Source: Panopea generosa
Lineage: Eukaryota; Mollusca; Bivalvia; Adapedonta; Hiatellidae
DNA: 64,000 nucleotides
Direction of reading: 5' to 3'
NCBI GenBank assembly: GCA_029582155.1
Contig: CM055895.1
Location: 43,770,578-43,834,577 of the forward strand
Part shown: positions 48,378 to 59,934 of the stretch, piece by piece
Layout: every line of letters starts with the position of its first letter
Numbering within the stretch: position 1 is the first letter of the stretch
Notes under the pieces: generated by a model
What the model saw: the letters and a program-made list of their open reading frames with translations, nothing else
Told to the model about the DNA's origin: nothing
The model's database searches: none
Translations under genes and position numbers: made by a program

Positions 48378-48404
48378 TGATTCGAGATATATCAGGTTCT
48401 GGGA

Positions 48405-48525
48405 TAGACTGAGGAGAATTCGGTCCAAAATGTTACAGTTATTTACGCAAATACAGTGGTGCTACTAAGAACCATTTCGAGATCTGCCTCAACCAATAAA
48501 ACGGTATGCCATACATGAAATATAA
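48405..48525 (+). mobile_element. SINE family C, tail fragment
   Basis: 'atgttacagttatttacgca', 'ctactaagaaccatttcgag' and 'tctgcctcaaccaat' follow the 3' part of family C. Confidence 0.55.
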
Positions 48526-48694
48526 GGCATAGAACCCATTATTTCTTTATGTAATTAATCTAATAAATAAGGACTTGTCTGAAATTAAAAAAGCAGCCTA
48601 TCAATTGTCAGCTTTTATTACTTTACATAAGATCTAATCTTACAATACAAACGACTAGAGATGAATTTATGAACAGCGAAATTTGAAACCAGTA

Positions 48695-48815
48695 CTGCAT
48701 ATTTAGGTTCTTATTGCTCACTCAGGAATTATCAGGGTCCCAGGAAACAATGCTTATGTTAACTGACCGTCTGTTAACTGGCCATCGAAGGAATAAAAAT
48801 GAATGAATCAATCAT
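48695..48815 (+). mobile_element. SINE family A, tail fragment
   Basis: 'tcagggtcccaggaaacaat', 'gttaactgaccgtctgttaa' and an AATGAATGAATC tail. Confidence 0.65.
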
Positions 48816-48994
48816 AATTCATTAACTACTGGTCAGACGACATGATGTTTCACACCAACAATGGGCATCAATGCAAGACCGAGTATGATAACTATTATAA
48901 ACCGGTCAATATAAGGCTCCTTACTTAGTTATAAGATGTAATCAGTTATTTTTCTATGTTTAAAAAATATTTTTGCAATGTAATAGGACGAGGA

Positions 48995-49080
48995 ATTATG
49001 CAGCCAGTCCGGGACTCGAACTTCGATCATCTTTTAATGACTGGGTGGATGCTCTACCGACTGAACTATCGGGACTTATG
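48995..49080 (-). repeat. tRNA-like sequence, probable SINE head or tRNA pseudogene
   Basis: Minus strand: 'gatagttcagtcggtagagc' (good A box) and GAAGTTCGAGTCCCGG (B box). The T stem and acceptor stem do not pair, and a long variable region intervenes. Confidence 0.6.
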
Positions 49081-49929
49081 ACGTATATTTTTCCTTACAG
49101 GTCATGTACTCACTGTGATAGCCAGCTAGATTTATGACATAAACATTATTATTTATTTAATAATACTAATTGATTCAAATATTAAACTTCCATGTATTAC
49201 AAGCAAATACTTAACAGCGGAACGCTACCTTAATGATATACTGATATATAGGATTACATTATGTTGAATGTAACGCTAATATTGTCATCCTGATAAAATT
49301 GTAGTCAACTGAGCTATTTATATAAATATATTATCATGTATGCATCCTTTGCGTATCCAGTACTCCTGAAAGTTGTTTTGTTGTCATTATCCTTATCATA
49401 TATTGTATATACATAGTTAAATAAAATTTCTACTTCTATAATATAGCAAAATTGATAAGTATGTGTTTGAGATCTGTATTTATTTTCAATTCCGAAAAAA
49501 AAGTGACCAACATTTGTAGCATCAACGTAACAAAAATAATCAAATTTTAAGATTAAATAACTTTGAAATAACAAGAATATTACATACCCCTCCGACTAGG
49601 AAGGCATTCTGAATCTCAAGTTATTTGGAAAGATAATTTTGAAAATCATCTAGAAAAGGTACAATTAAAAGAAAAAAAATGATTATTAATAATTAGGGAT
49701 GTAAATCGTGACTTAACTAGTTATATCAAAACTGAAAAGTTAAATTATATTTTATCTTAAGGTTTATCACAACTTACTCATTGACACATGCCAAACCCTT
49801 TGAACATTGATATTTATACAGACTTTGTAGAAAATAAAAATATGTAACTTTCCCCAAAAATGGCCTGAGTGATCAATATTTTATTCACGTAAAATTAATT
49901 ACAAAAAAAAAAAAAAAAAAGAAAATAAT

Positions 49930-50520
49930 CAAATCCATCAAACTATAAGATACAGACCTTTCAAAAATTTCAGTGAAGACAATTTCATAAAGATCTTCAA
50001 AATACCCCATTACATACTTGACACCTGGATGAAATGTTATTCAAATCTTGAAACGTTTTAAAGAATTCAGTACTTACGACAACAACAAATAGTTCAACTA
50101 ATATAAAATAAATTGTAAAAGATGGCCTTTAAAGTTCATTAAAACTGAATACAATTTTTAAATAATTACAAAATATTAAGCGAATTGCAACGTGGATTCA
50201 GAAAACATCACAGTTTTGATACTGTTCCCGTTCATTTGATTGATAAAAGACTTACAACATTAAATAAAGGAATATTTGTAGGTGCAATCAATACATTTTA
50301 GACAAGCAAGTTGACCATGTAATACTTTGTAAAAAAAATTGTATCAATGCAATATAAACACATTGAAATAGTTTGAAAGAAGCAGATTGTATTATAAATG
50401 GAGAAACGTCAGATGAACAAACACTTATGTATGATGTACTTCAAGGTTGTATATTAGGACCTCTTTTGTTTTTAATATCTATAAATGACCTTCCTTTTAG
50501 TATTGCTTGGTATGATTTTA
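49930..50520 (+). mobile_element. LINE fragment (RT remnants)
   Basis: In order: 'IRYRPFKNFSEDNFI' (pre-RT linker block), 'QRGFRKHHSFDTVPVHLIDK' (RT block 2), and 'DVLQGCILGPLLFLISINDL' (RT palm block, usually PQGSILGPLLFLIYIND). Stops and frame changes separate them, and the FADD region is lost. Preceded by an 18-bp A run at 49903-49920. Confidence 0.8.
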
Positions 50521-51227
50521 TTTTGGTTCCGAATACACTACACTTTATTAAACAATTTCAATTTAATTTAGTTTTATCAATTCTTATTCACAATAAACAT
50601 GGTAGTCATACATTCACTATATACATTAAATTACATGTGAAAATGTTCTAGAAGAAAGCTTTAATATCTTATAAGGATCTGTTTCAATTTACAGCATGTA
50701 TAGCATTTACACAAGTGGTAGTTTTATATGCCAGTTATATCTAAATAAAAGTGTTATATTTTGAGTACACGCGTTTGTTTTTACTATACTTTTATTGATT
50801 AAAGTGATAATCAAATGACTCAATAATACAAATAAAAATGAAACAATACAAAATATTAATTGCATATTTAATCAAAGTTGACAGGTGCTCTATAGAGAAT
50901 TTATATGTTTTAGGAAAAGCCATATTCGATACTATTTTACAGAATTATGATGACACGTCTCTATTTGATCTAAGATAATAAGAAACAACGATTACTGAAT
51001 GAATTGAACTGAAAAACATAAACTTGCAAAACACCTATCTCCTGTATCAGAAGGAACCGATAAAAGGAGTTAAAACAAGAGGTTGCCAGTAACGAGGTCA
51101 TATCACCTGCCACCTCGTTAATACTTAAAGGTATTTCAAGAAAAGTGGATTTAAATTATGCAAAAAAAATAATCGCCGAGCACATAAATCACATGTAAAT
51201 GCCGCAAACTGAAATACGTTGCCGACT

Positions 51228-52085
51228 GTTATATGACACATTGTCTTGTCCAAGTGAGCTCTGGTGTGATGTTCTGAATCAAACCATAAATATGTAAGTT
51301 ATAACCCCAAAACAAAAGAAACAATATCTTTGACGAACAGACCAAACTCATTCGTATGACACATCGTCTTGGGCTGGTTAGCAATTGTGCCAATTTATTT
51401 AAAAATCCAATCACAACTAAAGCAGATACGGTCCGAACAGCAGTGGACGGACGGACGGAGCTGTGACCTTGATCTTTGAAGAACAGACCCAAGTCATTCG
51501 CATGACACATCATCTTGTCCTAGTTGAACATTTGTGCCGAGTTATTTAAAAATCCAATAACAACTAAAGAAGATAAGGTCTGGGCAGCAGCAGACAGACG
51601 GACGGAGCTGTAACCTTGACCTTTGACGAAAAGACCCAAGTCAGTTGCATGACTCATCGTCTTGTCATAATGAACATTTGTGCCAAATTATTAAAAATGC
51701 AATCACAACTAAAGAAGATACGGTCAGGACAGGAAGAAACATAGTGTATACACTGGATTTTCAAACACTTTACCTTGAGCTATGACCTTGACCTTTGACG
51801 AACAGACTCAAGTCATTGGCATGGCACATCGTCTTGTCCTAGTGAACGTTTGTGTTAAGTTATTTAAAATTCCAGTCACAACTTAAGGATATAAGGTCAG
51901 GACAAAAGCAGACGGACGGAGCTATGACCTTGACCTTTGACGAACAGACCCAAGTCATTCGCATGACACATCGTCTTGTCCTAGTGAACATCTGTGCCAA
52001 GTTATTTAAAATTCCAATCACAACTGAAGGAGATATGTTGTGGATGTGCGGACGCACGCACGGACGGACGCACGGACGCAGCCCA
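51228..52085. repeat. ~145-bp satellite, about six copies
   Basis: Repeated block 'gaccttgacctttgacgaac', 'agacccaagtcattcgcatg', 'acacatcgtcttgtcctagt', 'gaacatttgtgccaagttat', 'aaaattccaatcacaact', 'gacggacggag'. The starts of the GAGCT(G/A)T phrase lie at about 51458, 51605, 51777 and 51919, giving 142-172-bp steps. The last copy ends in a GGACGCAC run. Bivalves carry related ~150-160-bp satellites (BIV160-type is one candidate), but identity was not tested. Confidence 0.85.
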
Positions 52086-52502
52086 TTTCTATAAGTAAAG
52101 TTCCTTTCTTTCTTTTCCATTCAGCCAATACTGCTTTTTTAATTTTGAAACATTGTGAATAAACCATTATTTTTTCATTTTTTTATTACTGCATATTTGG
52201 TCAAATTAAAAATTATAACGCAGCGAAATGACCAAGTCTATATGAAATGTAAAATAACTGTCATGGAAGCAGATTTACACAAGCTTCTAAAGTTTCATTC
52301 TGTATCCTTTCCATATAATTTGATAAACGTTTGTCATTATGAATGATTGTTAAATGTATAATTTTTAATTAATTTTTAAATATATTTCACTGAAAAAATG
52401 TTCGTAATTCATCAAAAAGCATACATTTAAATTTCATCTCTTAAATAGTCGAAGAAAGTTTTGAACATTTCATGAGATACTCTGTGTATATAAAGAGTAC
52501 AG

Positions 52503-53265
52503 AAAATGCTTCCGTGGGGTAGTCGCATGATGGCGGTTATAAATTTACCTTTTTTCTTCTTCTTAAACAATGAATTTTCCTTATTTTAATGCTCATATTT
52601 TTATTGAATGGCATAGTTGATGTATTTTTAACATTTTAAAAGCAGTGTCATGTTCGAATTGTGAATTTATATAAAAAGAAATGCCTGGAAATTGACCACT
52701 GATACATTGATTTTCGTTCATTATTCTGTTTAAAATAAATTATGTTTGCATGCTTGTCATTCATAGAGACACCCAAATCAAAGAAATGAAACATACATTT
52801 TATTGTTTCCATCCCCTGTACTACGACAATACGATGAGAAAAGGTCATGTATCATATGAGATGTATTTTCTGTTCAATATGTACACTAATGGTTTTTGAA
52901 ATCCTGTCTCCAATGTGTCATGAGACTATAATGGAGTAAATTCTTTGTTGAATTTAGGTTAAACTGATTTTTGTTTGAATTAGTGAAACAATCAAAATTG
53001 CATGTCGGCCGACATCTCGCGCCTGTATATAAGTGGTTTTCTGACAACGTTTCAGTATTAAATGGCTGAAACTTGGAAGTATTACTGCAATTTGACAATT
53101 TTTACCTAAAAGAAGCCATTTAACATGTAAAAAATTTAAAGGTTCCTAATAGGCACAGTACTACAATTGGAAACAGGAAATGCTTCCGTGGGGTAGTCGC
53201 ATGATGGTTGTAATGAATAATCTTTTTTCTTCTTTTTAAAAAGGCATTATCCTTATCATAATGCT
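52503..53265 (+). mobile_element. Dispersed repeat 'F', copies 3 and 4 in direct order
   Basis: 'aaatgcttccgtggggtagt' 'cgcatgatgg' begins at 52504 and again at 53178, followed each time by a T-rich segment, 'ttcttctt' and 'taatgct'. So a ~674-bp unit is followed by at least ~90 bp of another in the same direction. Confidence 0.7.
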
Positions 53266-53434
53266 AAAAATCAATGGTGGGCTAACATCTCAATTGAACT
53301 TACTAAGTAACAAGGACCAAAGTGTACATATAATTTACTGCCTATCGAGTTGATAACCTGTTTTTACAGAAAAAAAGATAACAACCGCATAACATACCAC
53401 ATAGTATTCACATTAATACTTGCAAATATAATAC

Positions 53435-53675
53435 GATCAGTTAACCACTCTGTCCTGGGATACTAGAAGATTAACCAGTTCTCGAGCACACCCATCTCCG
53501 CAAGTAAACGATAACTTTTCTATTTGAATCAGCGGTGAGAGACAACAGATAACGAACAACAATTCCGTTTATCAACCATAACGGACACTGTGATCAGGCA
53601 GGTGGGTGGGAATTTGAACTCACGACCTTTGGATTGATAGTCAGATGTGTAATCGATTGAGCTAATCAGGCCTGT
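53435..53675 (-). mobile_element. SINE family A, copy 5
   Basis: Minus strand: 'gattagctcaatcgattaca' (A box), 'ctgactatcaatccaaaggt', GTGAGTTCAAATTCCC (B box), full body to 'cccaggacagagtggtt'. Confidence 0.85.
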
Positions 53676-53964
53676 CGCACAAAAGCAAATATAGAGAAGT
53701 GTTTTATAGCACGTGAAACATCTCTCTGCATTAACCTTAATATATCTAACATGTGATCTATCTGTATACATTAATCATTTGCTTTTCATAAAAACGTGCA
53801 TTACTTTCTTTGAAAAAATATTGGGTTTTTAATTTTGTGTAACGTAATTTGGGATAATACAGACAAGATAAACATGAACCGTCACTTAATATTGCAAAAG
53901 AAAACATTCCGCATTATGACCATTATAAATTAATTGCCAGATTATCATTAATTTTTTTCTTAAA

Positions 53965-54085
53965 AAGGGGGGAGATGTTGGGGATGGGGGTAGTATTTTA
54001 TTTTTTATTTTTATTTTTAATTTAAAAAAAGAGAAGAATTCGGAAATTTGTTCAAGTTAGGATTAGGGTTAGCGTTAAGGTTTGA
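53965..54085 (+). repeat. G-rich tract and telomere-like hexamers
   Basis: Three G runs (GGGGGG, GGGG, GGGGG) occur at 53967-53993. At 54057-54081 'ttaggattagggttagcgtt' resembles two to three degenerate TTAGGG units, the usual molluscan telomere repeat. Confidence 0.4.
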
Positions 54086-54884
54086 ACTACTATGTAAATG
54101 GACATAAAATGTATTCTCGCTAAAGGATCAAATATCGATATCCAGAAAGAAAATCAACCCCGACTTACTACGCTATCGAGTAATATGATCAACATCAAGC
54201 GAACCAAAATCTTGACTCCATCACATAAATATATATTTTAATAGATACATGGGAGAGACCGATGTTTGATACAGGCACTGTCCAGGTGTTACAAGCATCT
54301 AAGTTGATCTAATCACTTCGGTCTCTTTGGGTACGACTCCACTAAATAGAGTCAGAAAGTGAACCAGTGATTTGTGAATGACATTATTTGTAGTCGAACC
54401 AGGGGTATTTAGTTCGATATTTCTATAGTCAAACTAAAGTCATACTATACACACCATGGTCGCTGGTTGAACTGCCTCGTAGTCGGTGCGATAACTGCCT
54501 TATTTTACCGAGCGTATGAATAAACATTGGTTTACAGGTACATACGTTTATGATTTAAATATCTACATATTCAACAGTAGCTGTATTCGCATTTGTTTAC
54601 TACTTTAAATCAAGGCAAGTTATAAGCACACACCCTAAAGCAAAGAGCCAAATACTGTTGCTAGTGATTGTTTGCCAAATATTGAATAAATAATCAAGTT
54701 CAAATTCAAACGGACGGACGAACAGCCACTTTAAATAACATGACAGACAGATACACAACACTAGATGCGCAAGTTCAAAATATCAAAATAATAAATCTTC
54801 TCAACTTTATGTTAAATGATACGACTATAACAATCGTAGCAATTTTACTATATTTTTGCAAGTTATCAATTATTGCGAAATTTA

Positions 54885-55031
54885 GCATTGGAGTTGCGAC
54901 ATATACCGGTGGTACTAATCTTGCGACATTAAGCGTTAAAGCGGCAGATGCTTTGCGAATATTAGCGTTGGTTGTACCATTTAACGTTGGTTGCAACATT
55001 TAGCGGCGGTGCGGCATTTAACGTTGCCACA
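54885..55031. mobile_element. Isolated arm of foldback element M4
   Basis: Matches the right arm of the 40056-40951 element: 'gcgacatataccggtggtac', 'attagcgttggttgtaccat', 'ggcatttaacgttgccacaa'. No partner arm was found nearby. Confidence 0.8.
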
Positions 55032-55316
55032 ATCTCGATTGCCTTTTTTTAAAAGTGTTTCATTAACAAGTTGTTGACATATATGAAAGATAAAAACGAA
55101 AACAGATCTCGGATAATAAAACATATAATAAATTATAATATTTAAAAACTATATAAACAGATTGGTAGGTATTGGTAGTGGAATTAACTACTGACGAGGA
55201 ACTGGTTTTGATTATTTAATATCAACTAGTTTCAACCCTTTCCAGGTCTACTACAGGACTATTTAAACAGTACAATTTATATATGCTCCTTCTAAAATGC
55301 GCACACTGTTACCTAC

Positions 55317-55658
55317 CGTATTAGGCCAAGCTCCAAGATCGGAATAAACCAGATGTGATCCTTCAATAATAGTACCATCTTTTAGCGATCCGGAATTGAG
55401 TTCACAATGAGTAGTAAACAGGTTGAAGTTGAAAGATTTACACGGTTTACGTCGCACACACATTCGTGCGCAATCTGCAATGTTACCTGTATTCGCATTC
55501 CAAAATTGAGTTCCATTTAAGGCTTTGTATCGCTGGACAAATGGTTCAGCGTTTAACGCATTTGCATCACATGTTGGCGAAGCTGTTGAAATCCCGCTAA
55601 TCTTTAAATTTAAAACTAAAGCAAAGCTGAATATGAATTTTCTGAAGTTAAAATCCAT
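55317..55658 (-). CDS. First coding exon: signal peptide and PAN/apple domain
   Basis: 114 codons from ATG (55658) to a donor ACG|gtaggt. The N-terminus MDFNFRKFIFSFALVLNLK plus ISGISTA is a signal peptide; the mature part starts near SPTCDAN. The domain follows PAN/apple style: 'NIADCARMCVRRKPCKSFNF', 'TTHCELNSGSL', five Cys in total. PAN domains bind proteins or carbohydrates, and mollusc genomes carry many secreted PAN proteins. Past the donor the frame stays open for 17 codons and then stops, so splicing (phase 0) is expected; the best partner is the exon at 44454-44562. An alternative donor 4 bp downstream (TAG|gtaaca) would give phase 1 and break the Cys pattern of the partner. Start ATG choice rests on the signal peptide. 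Confidence 0.75.
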
Positions 55659-55859
55659 AATTTCCGGCTTAAAGCCTATTTCATTTGAATGTTCTTCTCA
55701 CCAAAAGGCAATCTTGTACGTAGTTATATTCCGGTTTGACATCAGCGGAGATTTAACGATGTATGTAACGAAAAATACGAAACAGACATCTGTGAATGAA
55801 TGTTGTATTATGTTGTATCTGAATAAATTTGCACCCAAGTAATTATAGTCAAACACACT

Positions 55860-58090
55860 GTTCCATTGCAATGCTAGATTGTACTGCAGTGATTGGTTTC
55901 TAAGTGGAAATTGTAATCATTAATAATTCATCGATCCTATGGACATGCCTGACGTAGGATGGCATATTCGACCAGAGGGATTCAACTAATGATATCTCCT
56001 AGATTAATTGATGAAAATGAAATGGGAAAGTTGAATGAACTGAGAATGAGTGTTACTTATAATAAACTTTGATGTATTTGAATTCTTAGTTCCATTTTCA
56101 TAAATTATTTACTTTGTTAATTGAAAAAGGTATAGCTAATGACGTGAGAGACTTTTTTTTCTATTTTGTGTTGGTACTTTTACTATAAACTCATTCTATT
56201 GAATCGTGAATAACATTACCGGTAGATCCCAATGGGAATAACATTGATCATTTAAAAAAAACAGACTGGTACATTTAGAACTGATATATATATTTGATAG
56301 AAAATAAAAAAAATATTGCTTTGTATCACTCAAACATTTGATAAAAAATTTTTGCAAATTGATTTATTGGAAGCACAGATTTTAACTAAGAACAGAAAAC
56401 AGCAGACACGAGTTAACTGGATATGGTGATTGCAGTTCTTCCCATGGCTCTCTAGTGTCGACTTAAGAAGTATAATGTTTGTCAAAGCACATTAACTGAG
56501 CTTTTTCAGAATGTATACACAAGTGATTTAACGTAAAACGTCATTTTCTTTTAATGAAAATCACATAGTAAGCGTTTTCCTGACCAACTAGAAAACTACA
56601 ACCTAGAAAACGTAGTATATTAACGTACAAGGGTTCTGTTTGTTTCTCTAATGATATTAAGAAGCATTCTTTCATTTAAACACATATGGTTGTAAGCAAC
56701 GGGAAGAGAGATACCACATGCTAATCAATAGGACATAATACTGTTAGTACTATTTAAACAACAGCAACATTATTTATGTTAATCATGATGTTGATGATAA
56801 TTGTAAGGTAGATAATCAATATGTATTCAAGTGTGTTTGCCTTTTAAAGAATGTCTATAGAAATATATTGATATATTTTCATCATCAATTGACATTTTGA
56901 GTGAAGTAATTAATGCATTAGTATCTATTTACGTACTTTAAATTGACATGCCGAAGCACACACACAATCAATGTGCAGTACCCGTTAATAGTCATGTTAA
57001 GTGCACCAGGACTTAGCTATTATAGGATGTAAACCTTACTTAAATTAGTTTCTCTTGATAATACATGACATTTTACAATTGTTTGTTTAAAATATTCTTT
57101 ATATTTTCTTCTTATCATTCTTTCTAAAGGAAAATAAAATAAGAAAAAACGTTTATTCAAATTATATTGCACCAAAACAAAATCAATATTTTTATCAAAA
57201 CCTTTATGTACTGTATTATGTTGAATAGAAAAACATTTCTATAATGCTTTTAACATATACCGCAGGGATAAAGAGCAAACATTTTTGAAAAGTGGGATTT
57301 GAACCATGTACATGCATGTATTTATTTATATTAAAAAACTATTTGTATTGTTTACGTTTAATGACAATTTTGTTTGATCTTTTGTTACATGAATGTTTGA
57401 TTTGTAAATTGATGGATTTGTGTATCTGAAGACCAAGGATGACTGGCAGCAATGACATATATATATTTGTTAGTGTCATAAACTGTCTTTATACGGGAAC
57501 ATATCTATAATAACTTATGGATACGAATTGTAGCAGCCAAGACTGTAATTCCCAAATGACATGCTGCAATTATTCGAAAGGCGAGTTTCTCCAACACTAG
57601 CTTAAAAAACGCATGAAAATTAAAGCATGTCAAAATGTATATTAATGGAAGTTAAATAAAATTGCCCATATAAACATTAACACGTTAAGTTTCTACTTAG
57701 TTAAAACTATTTAGGTGTAACTAGACCCAGTTTGATATATCAAGAAATTGATGCACATATAGGTCGTGAAAAAAATCGTAGACACATTCAATTTAATTTA
57801 AGATATTATCTAATATTGTTATTTTCAATGTAATATATTAGCTACCTAAACACGTTATTAGAAGTAACGGACATTATTGATATCTTTTGAAAAGGTAGTA
57901 ATTATACAATATTATAAAATGACCAAAAGTGTCCTAAAATACCGTCTAAGAATATCGATTTTATTCAAGAATTAAACTACATTAAACTAGACATATGTTT
58001 TTCATAACACGATACAAATTAAAAATTTAAAATGACTTTTTATTACTAATATCTACACTTCTTTTAACTGTTTTTTGATAAATTTATTAC
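55860..58090. other. No recognisable feature
   Basis: Very AT-rich. No exon, array or element end was recognised on either strand. Confidence 0.5.
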
Positions 58091-58119
58091 ATCAGTTTGC
58101 CATTTTTATATTACTACAG

Positions 58120-58264
58120 AGCTACAGAAAATTACGGCAAAAAATCCATGACAACGCGACGTCGTACCGAAAAAGAAGATAACGCTACCAATGAACGACC
58201 AACTAGTACTTTTTATTTAGCTCTGCTCAGCTGCAAATGTTTTATATTGGGAGATGAAATGCAG
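58120..58264 (+). CDS. Candidate internal coding exon, unrecognised protein
   Basis: Pyrimidine-rich tract and acceptor 'tattactacag' end at 58119; donor ATGCAG|gtaatc starts at 58265. The enclosed 145 bp read one base plus 48 codons: a basic/acidic part (TTRRRTEKEDNATNERP) then a hydrophobic part (STFYLALLSCKCFIL). Composition is less AT-rich than the surroundings. No family is recognised and no partner exon was found. A chance frame with chance splice sites remains possible. Confidence 0.3.
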
Positions 58265-58439
58265 GTAATCTATACACGAGTTGTTCATTGAGATTGAATG
58301 CAATAAAAATGTAAATATTGTATGATATCTTTATATTTTTGCCGCCAGTTTGAGTTGATTATCGCATTACAATTATATGTGTTAAAAAGAGAGACCAAAA
58401 ATCTAACGTAACTGACCATCTTAAATAGTTATGACAGAA

Positions 58440-59729
58440 AAACATAGGTTTGGGAAATCAAGATCATGTGAGTCTCAGCTATTACTAAACGTACAAGACC
58501 TTGCTAACCGCCTTAAAGCAGGGGAACAAATTAATGCGGTCTTGCCCGAATTTAGCAAAGTATAAGATGAGGTCCCACACACTAGACTATTGGTCAAGTT
58601 GAAGCATTATGGGATACGCAGCAGTCGTCACTCTAGGATCGCAGATTTCCTACGAGACCGACAGCAATCCGTCGTACTGGAAAATTCCAAGTCAACGTCA
58701 TTTCAAAGTACTTCTGGCGTACCGCAAGGTACTGTCCTGGGACCTTTGTTGTTCTTAGTGTACATCCATGACATGCCTACTTGTGCATCCTCCACTGCCA
58801 GACTCTTTGCAGACGATTGTCTCCTGTACAGACGTATACAATCCACCAGGGACAGCAAGGGTCTTCAAGATGATCTCACCAACTACAGACATAGGAAAAC
58901 ATTTGGCAGATGTCATTTAATCATGAGAAAGAGATGTATTACGAATCACCAACAAAAGTAAGCCAGTCCTATCTCCTTATTAGATACACAACATCGAGCT
59001 ACCGACGATCAAAGAAGCCAATTATTTTGTTGTTACTATCAGTTCCAACCTTTCATCGAACAACTATGTTGACAATATTTGCAACAAAGCCAATAGTAAC
59101 ATAGTATTCATCCGTCGAAACACAAACAGTTGTCCACAACATGTCAAAAAACAATGTTTAACCACTTCAGTTCGACCAACTATTAAATATGCACACATAC
59201 ACATAGAGGAACGCCAAGAAGCTGGAACAAGTCCAACGGAGAGGAGCCAAATATGTCACTTGTGATTACAGGAGAACAAGCTGCGTCACTTCAACGCTGA
59301 AGACATTAGACTGGGATACATTGCAATCCCGACGCCAGCATGCAAGACTTGTAATGATGTACAGTGAAGTGTACCAACTAATCGCCGTCAATACAGACAT
59401 ATACTTGGTACCCATGACAACAAGATACACAATAGGGCAAACTTCGAGATTCACAATTCCACAGTCGAATGTTAAGTGTCACTTATATTCCTTCATCCCG
59501 TGTATCATCAGACTCCGGAATAGCCTTCCTGCTATACTGATCACAACTCTCAGCCTACCATCCTTCAAGATGGGGCTGCGGAATGCCATGAAGTAACCAT
59601 CCTAGAACCCAGTTTTTAACTTGTATATATGGGATTGTATGTAAGCACACTTCGTCCTCAACACCAAAAATACAAATATTCAATTCAAGGATACTTACAT
59701 TTTGAGGGATGAATTACTTGGAAGAAAAA

Positions 59730-59735
<6 letters not shown>
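58440..59735 (+). mobile_element. LINE, 5'-truncated (Jockey/CR1-like)
   Basis: RT from 'KHRFGKSRSCESQLLLNVQD' through 'SGVPQGTVLGPLLFLVYIHD' and 'LFADDCLLYRR'. The first catalytic block reads 'AVLPEFSKV' then a stop, so the usual leading Asp (DFSKAFD) is lost. From about 58960 frames shift. The C-terminal block is readable at 59210-59595: 'KKLEQVQRRGAKYVTCDYRR', 'LDWDTLQSRRQHARLVMMY' and 'PSFKMGLRNAMK'. The 3' UTR ends at the (AGA)n tail. Confidence 0.9.
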
Positions 59736-59760
<25 letters not shown>

Positions 59761-59781
59761 AAGAAGAAGAAGAAGAAGAAA
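59731..59781 (+). repeat. (AGA)n LINE tail
   Basis: Pure purine AGA run, about 17 units, directly after 'gaattacttggaagaaaaat'; a mirror repeat that could form triplex DNA. Confidence 0.95.
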
Positions 59782-59934
59782 ACATATTTTATTGATGTTT
59801 ACGAACATTAACAGATGTTTAGGAACATTTCTAACACATTTTACTTGTATAATATTTTAAGATACTAAATTTAGATACTTATGCTAATTGATGTAGATAT
59901 GAAATATATGCAATATTTTTATTACCCACTATTA

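Larger units (their letters stand above)
44563..55316 (-). other. Inferred ~10.8-kb intron filled with repeats
   Basis: Between the two minus-strand exons lie SINE A, B- and C-type copies, MITE M5, repeats F, a LINE relic, the ~145-bp satellite and the solo M4 arm. Spacer stretches 45000-46150, 46800-47600 and 50660-51220 show nothing recognised. Additional small exons could be hidden here. Confidence 0.45.

Noticed and set aside
49000-49078. Functional tRNA gene on the minus strand
   Set aside because: A and B boxes are good, but T stem and acceptor stem do not pair and the variable region is too long.
52503-53265. LTR-type element (direct repeats ~674 bp apart)
   Set aside because: No coding region, primer-binding site or terminal TG/CA was recognised; a repeat dimer explains it better.
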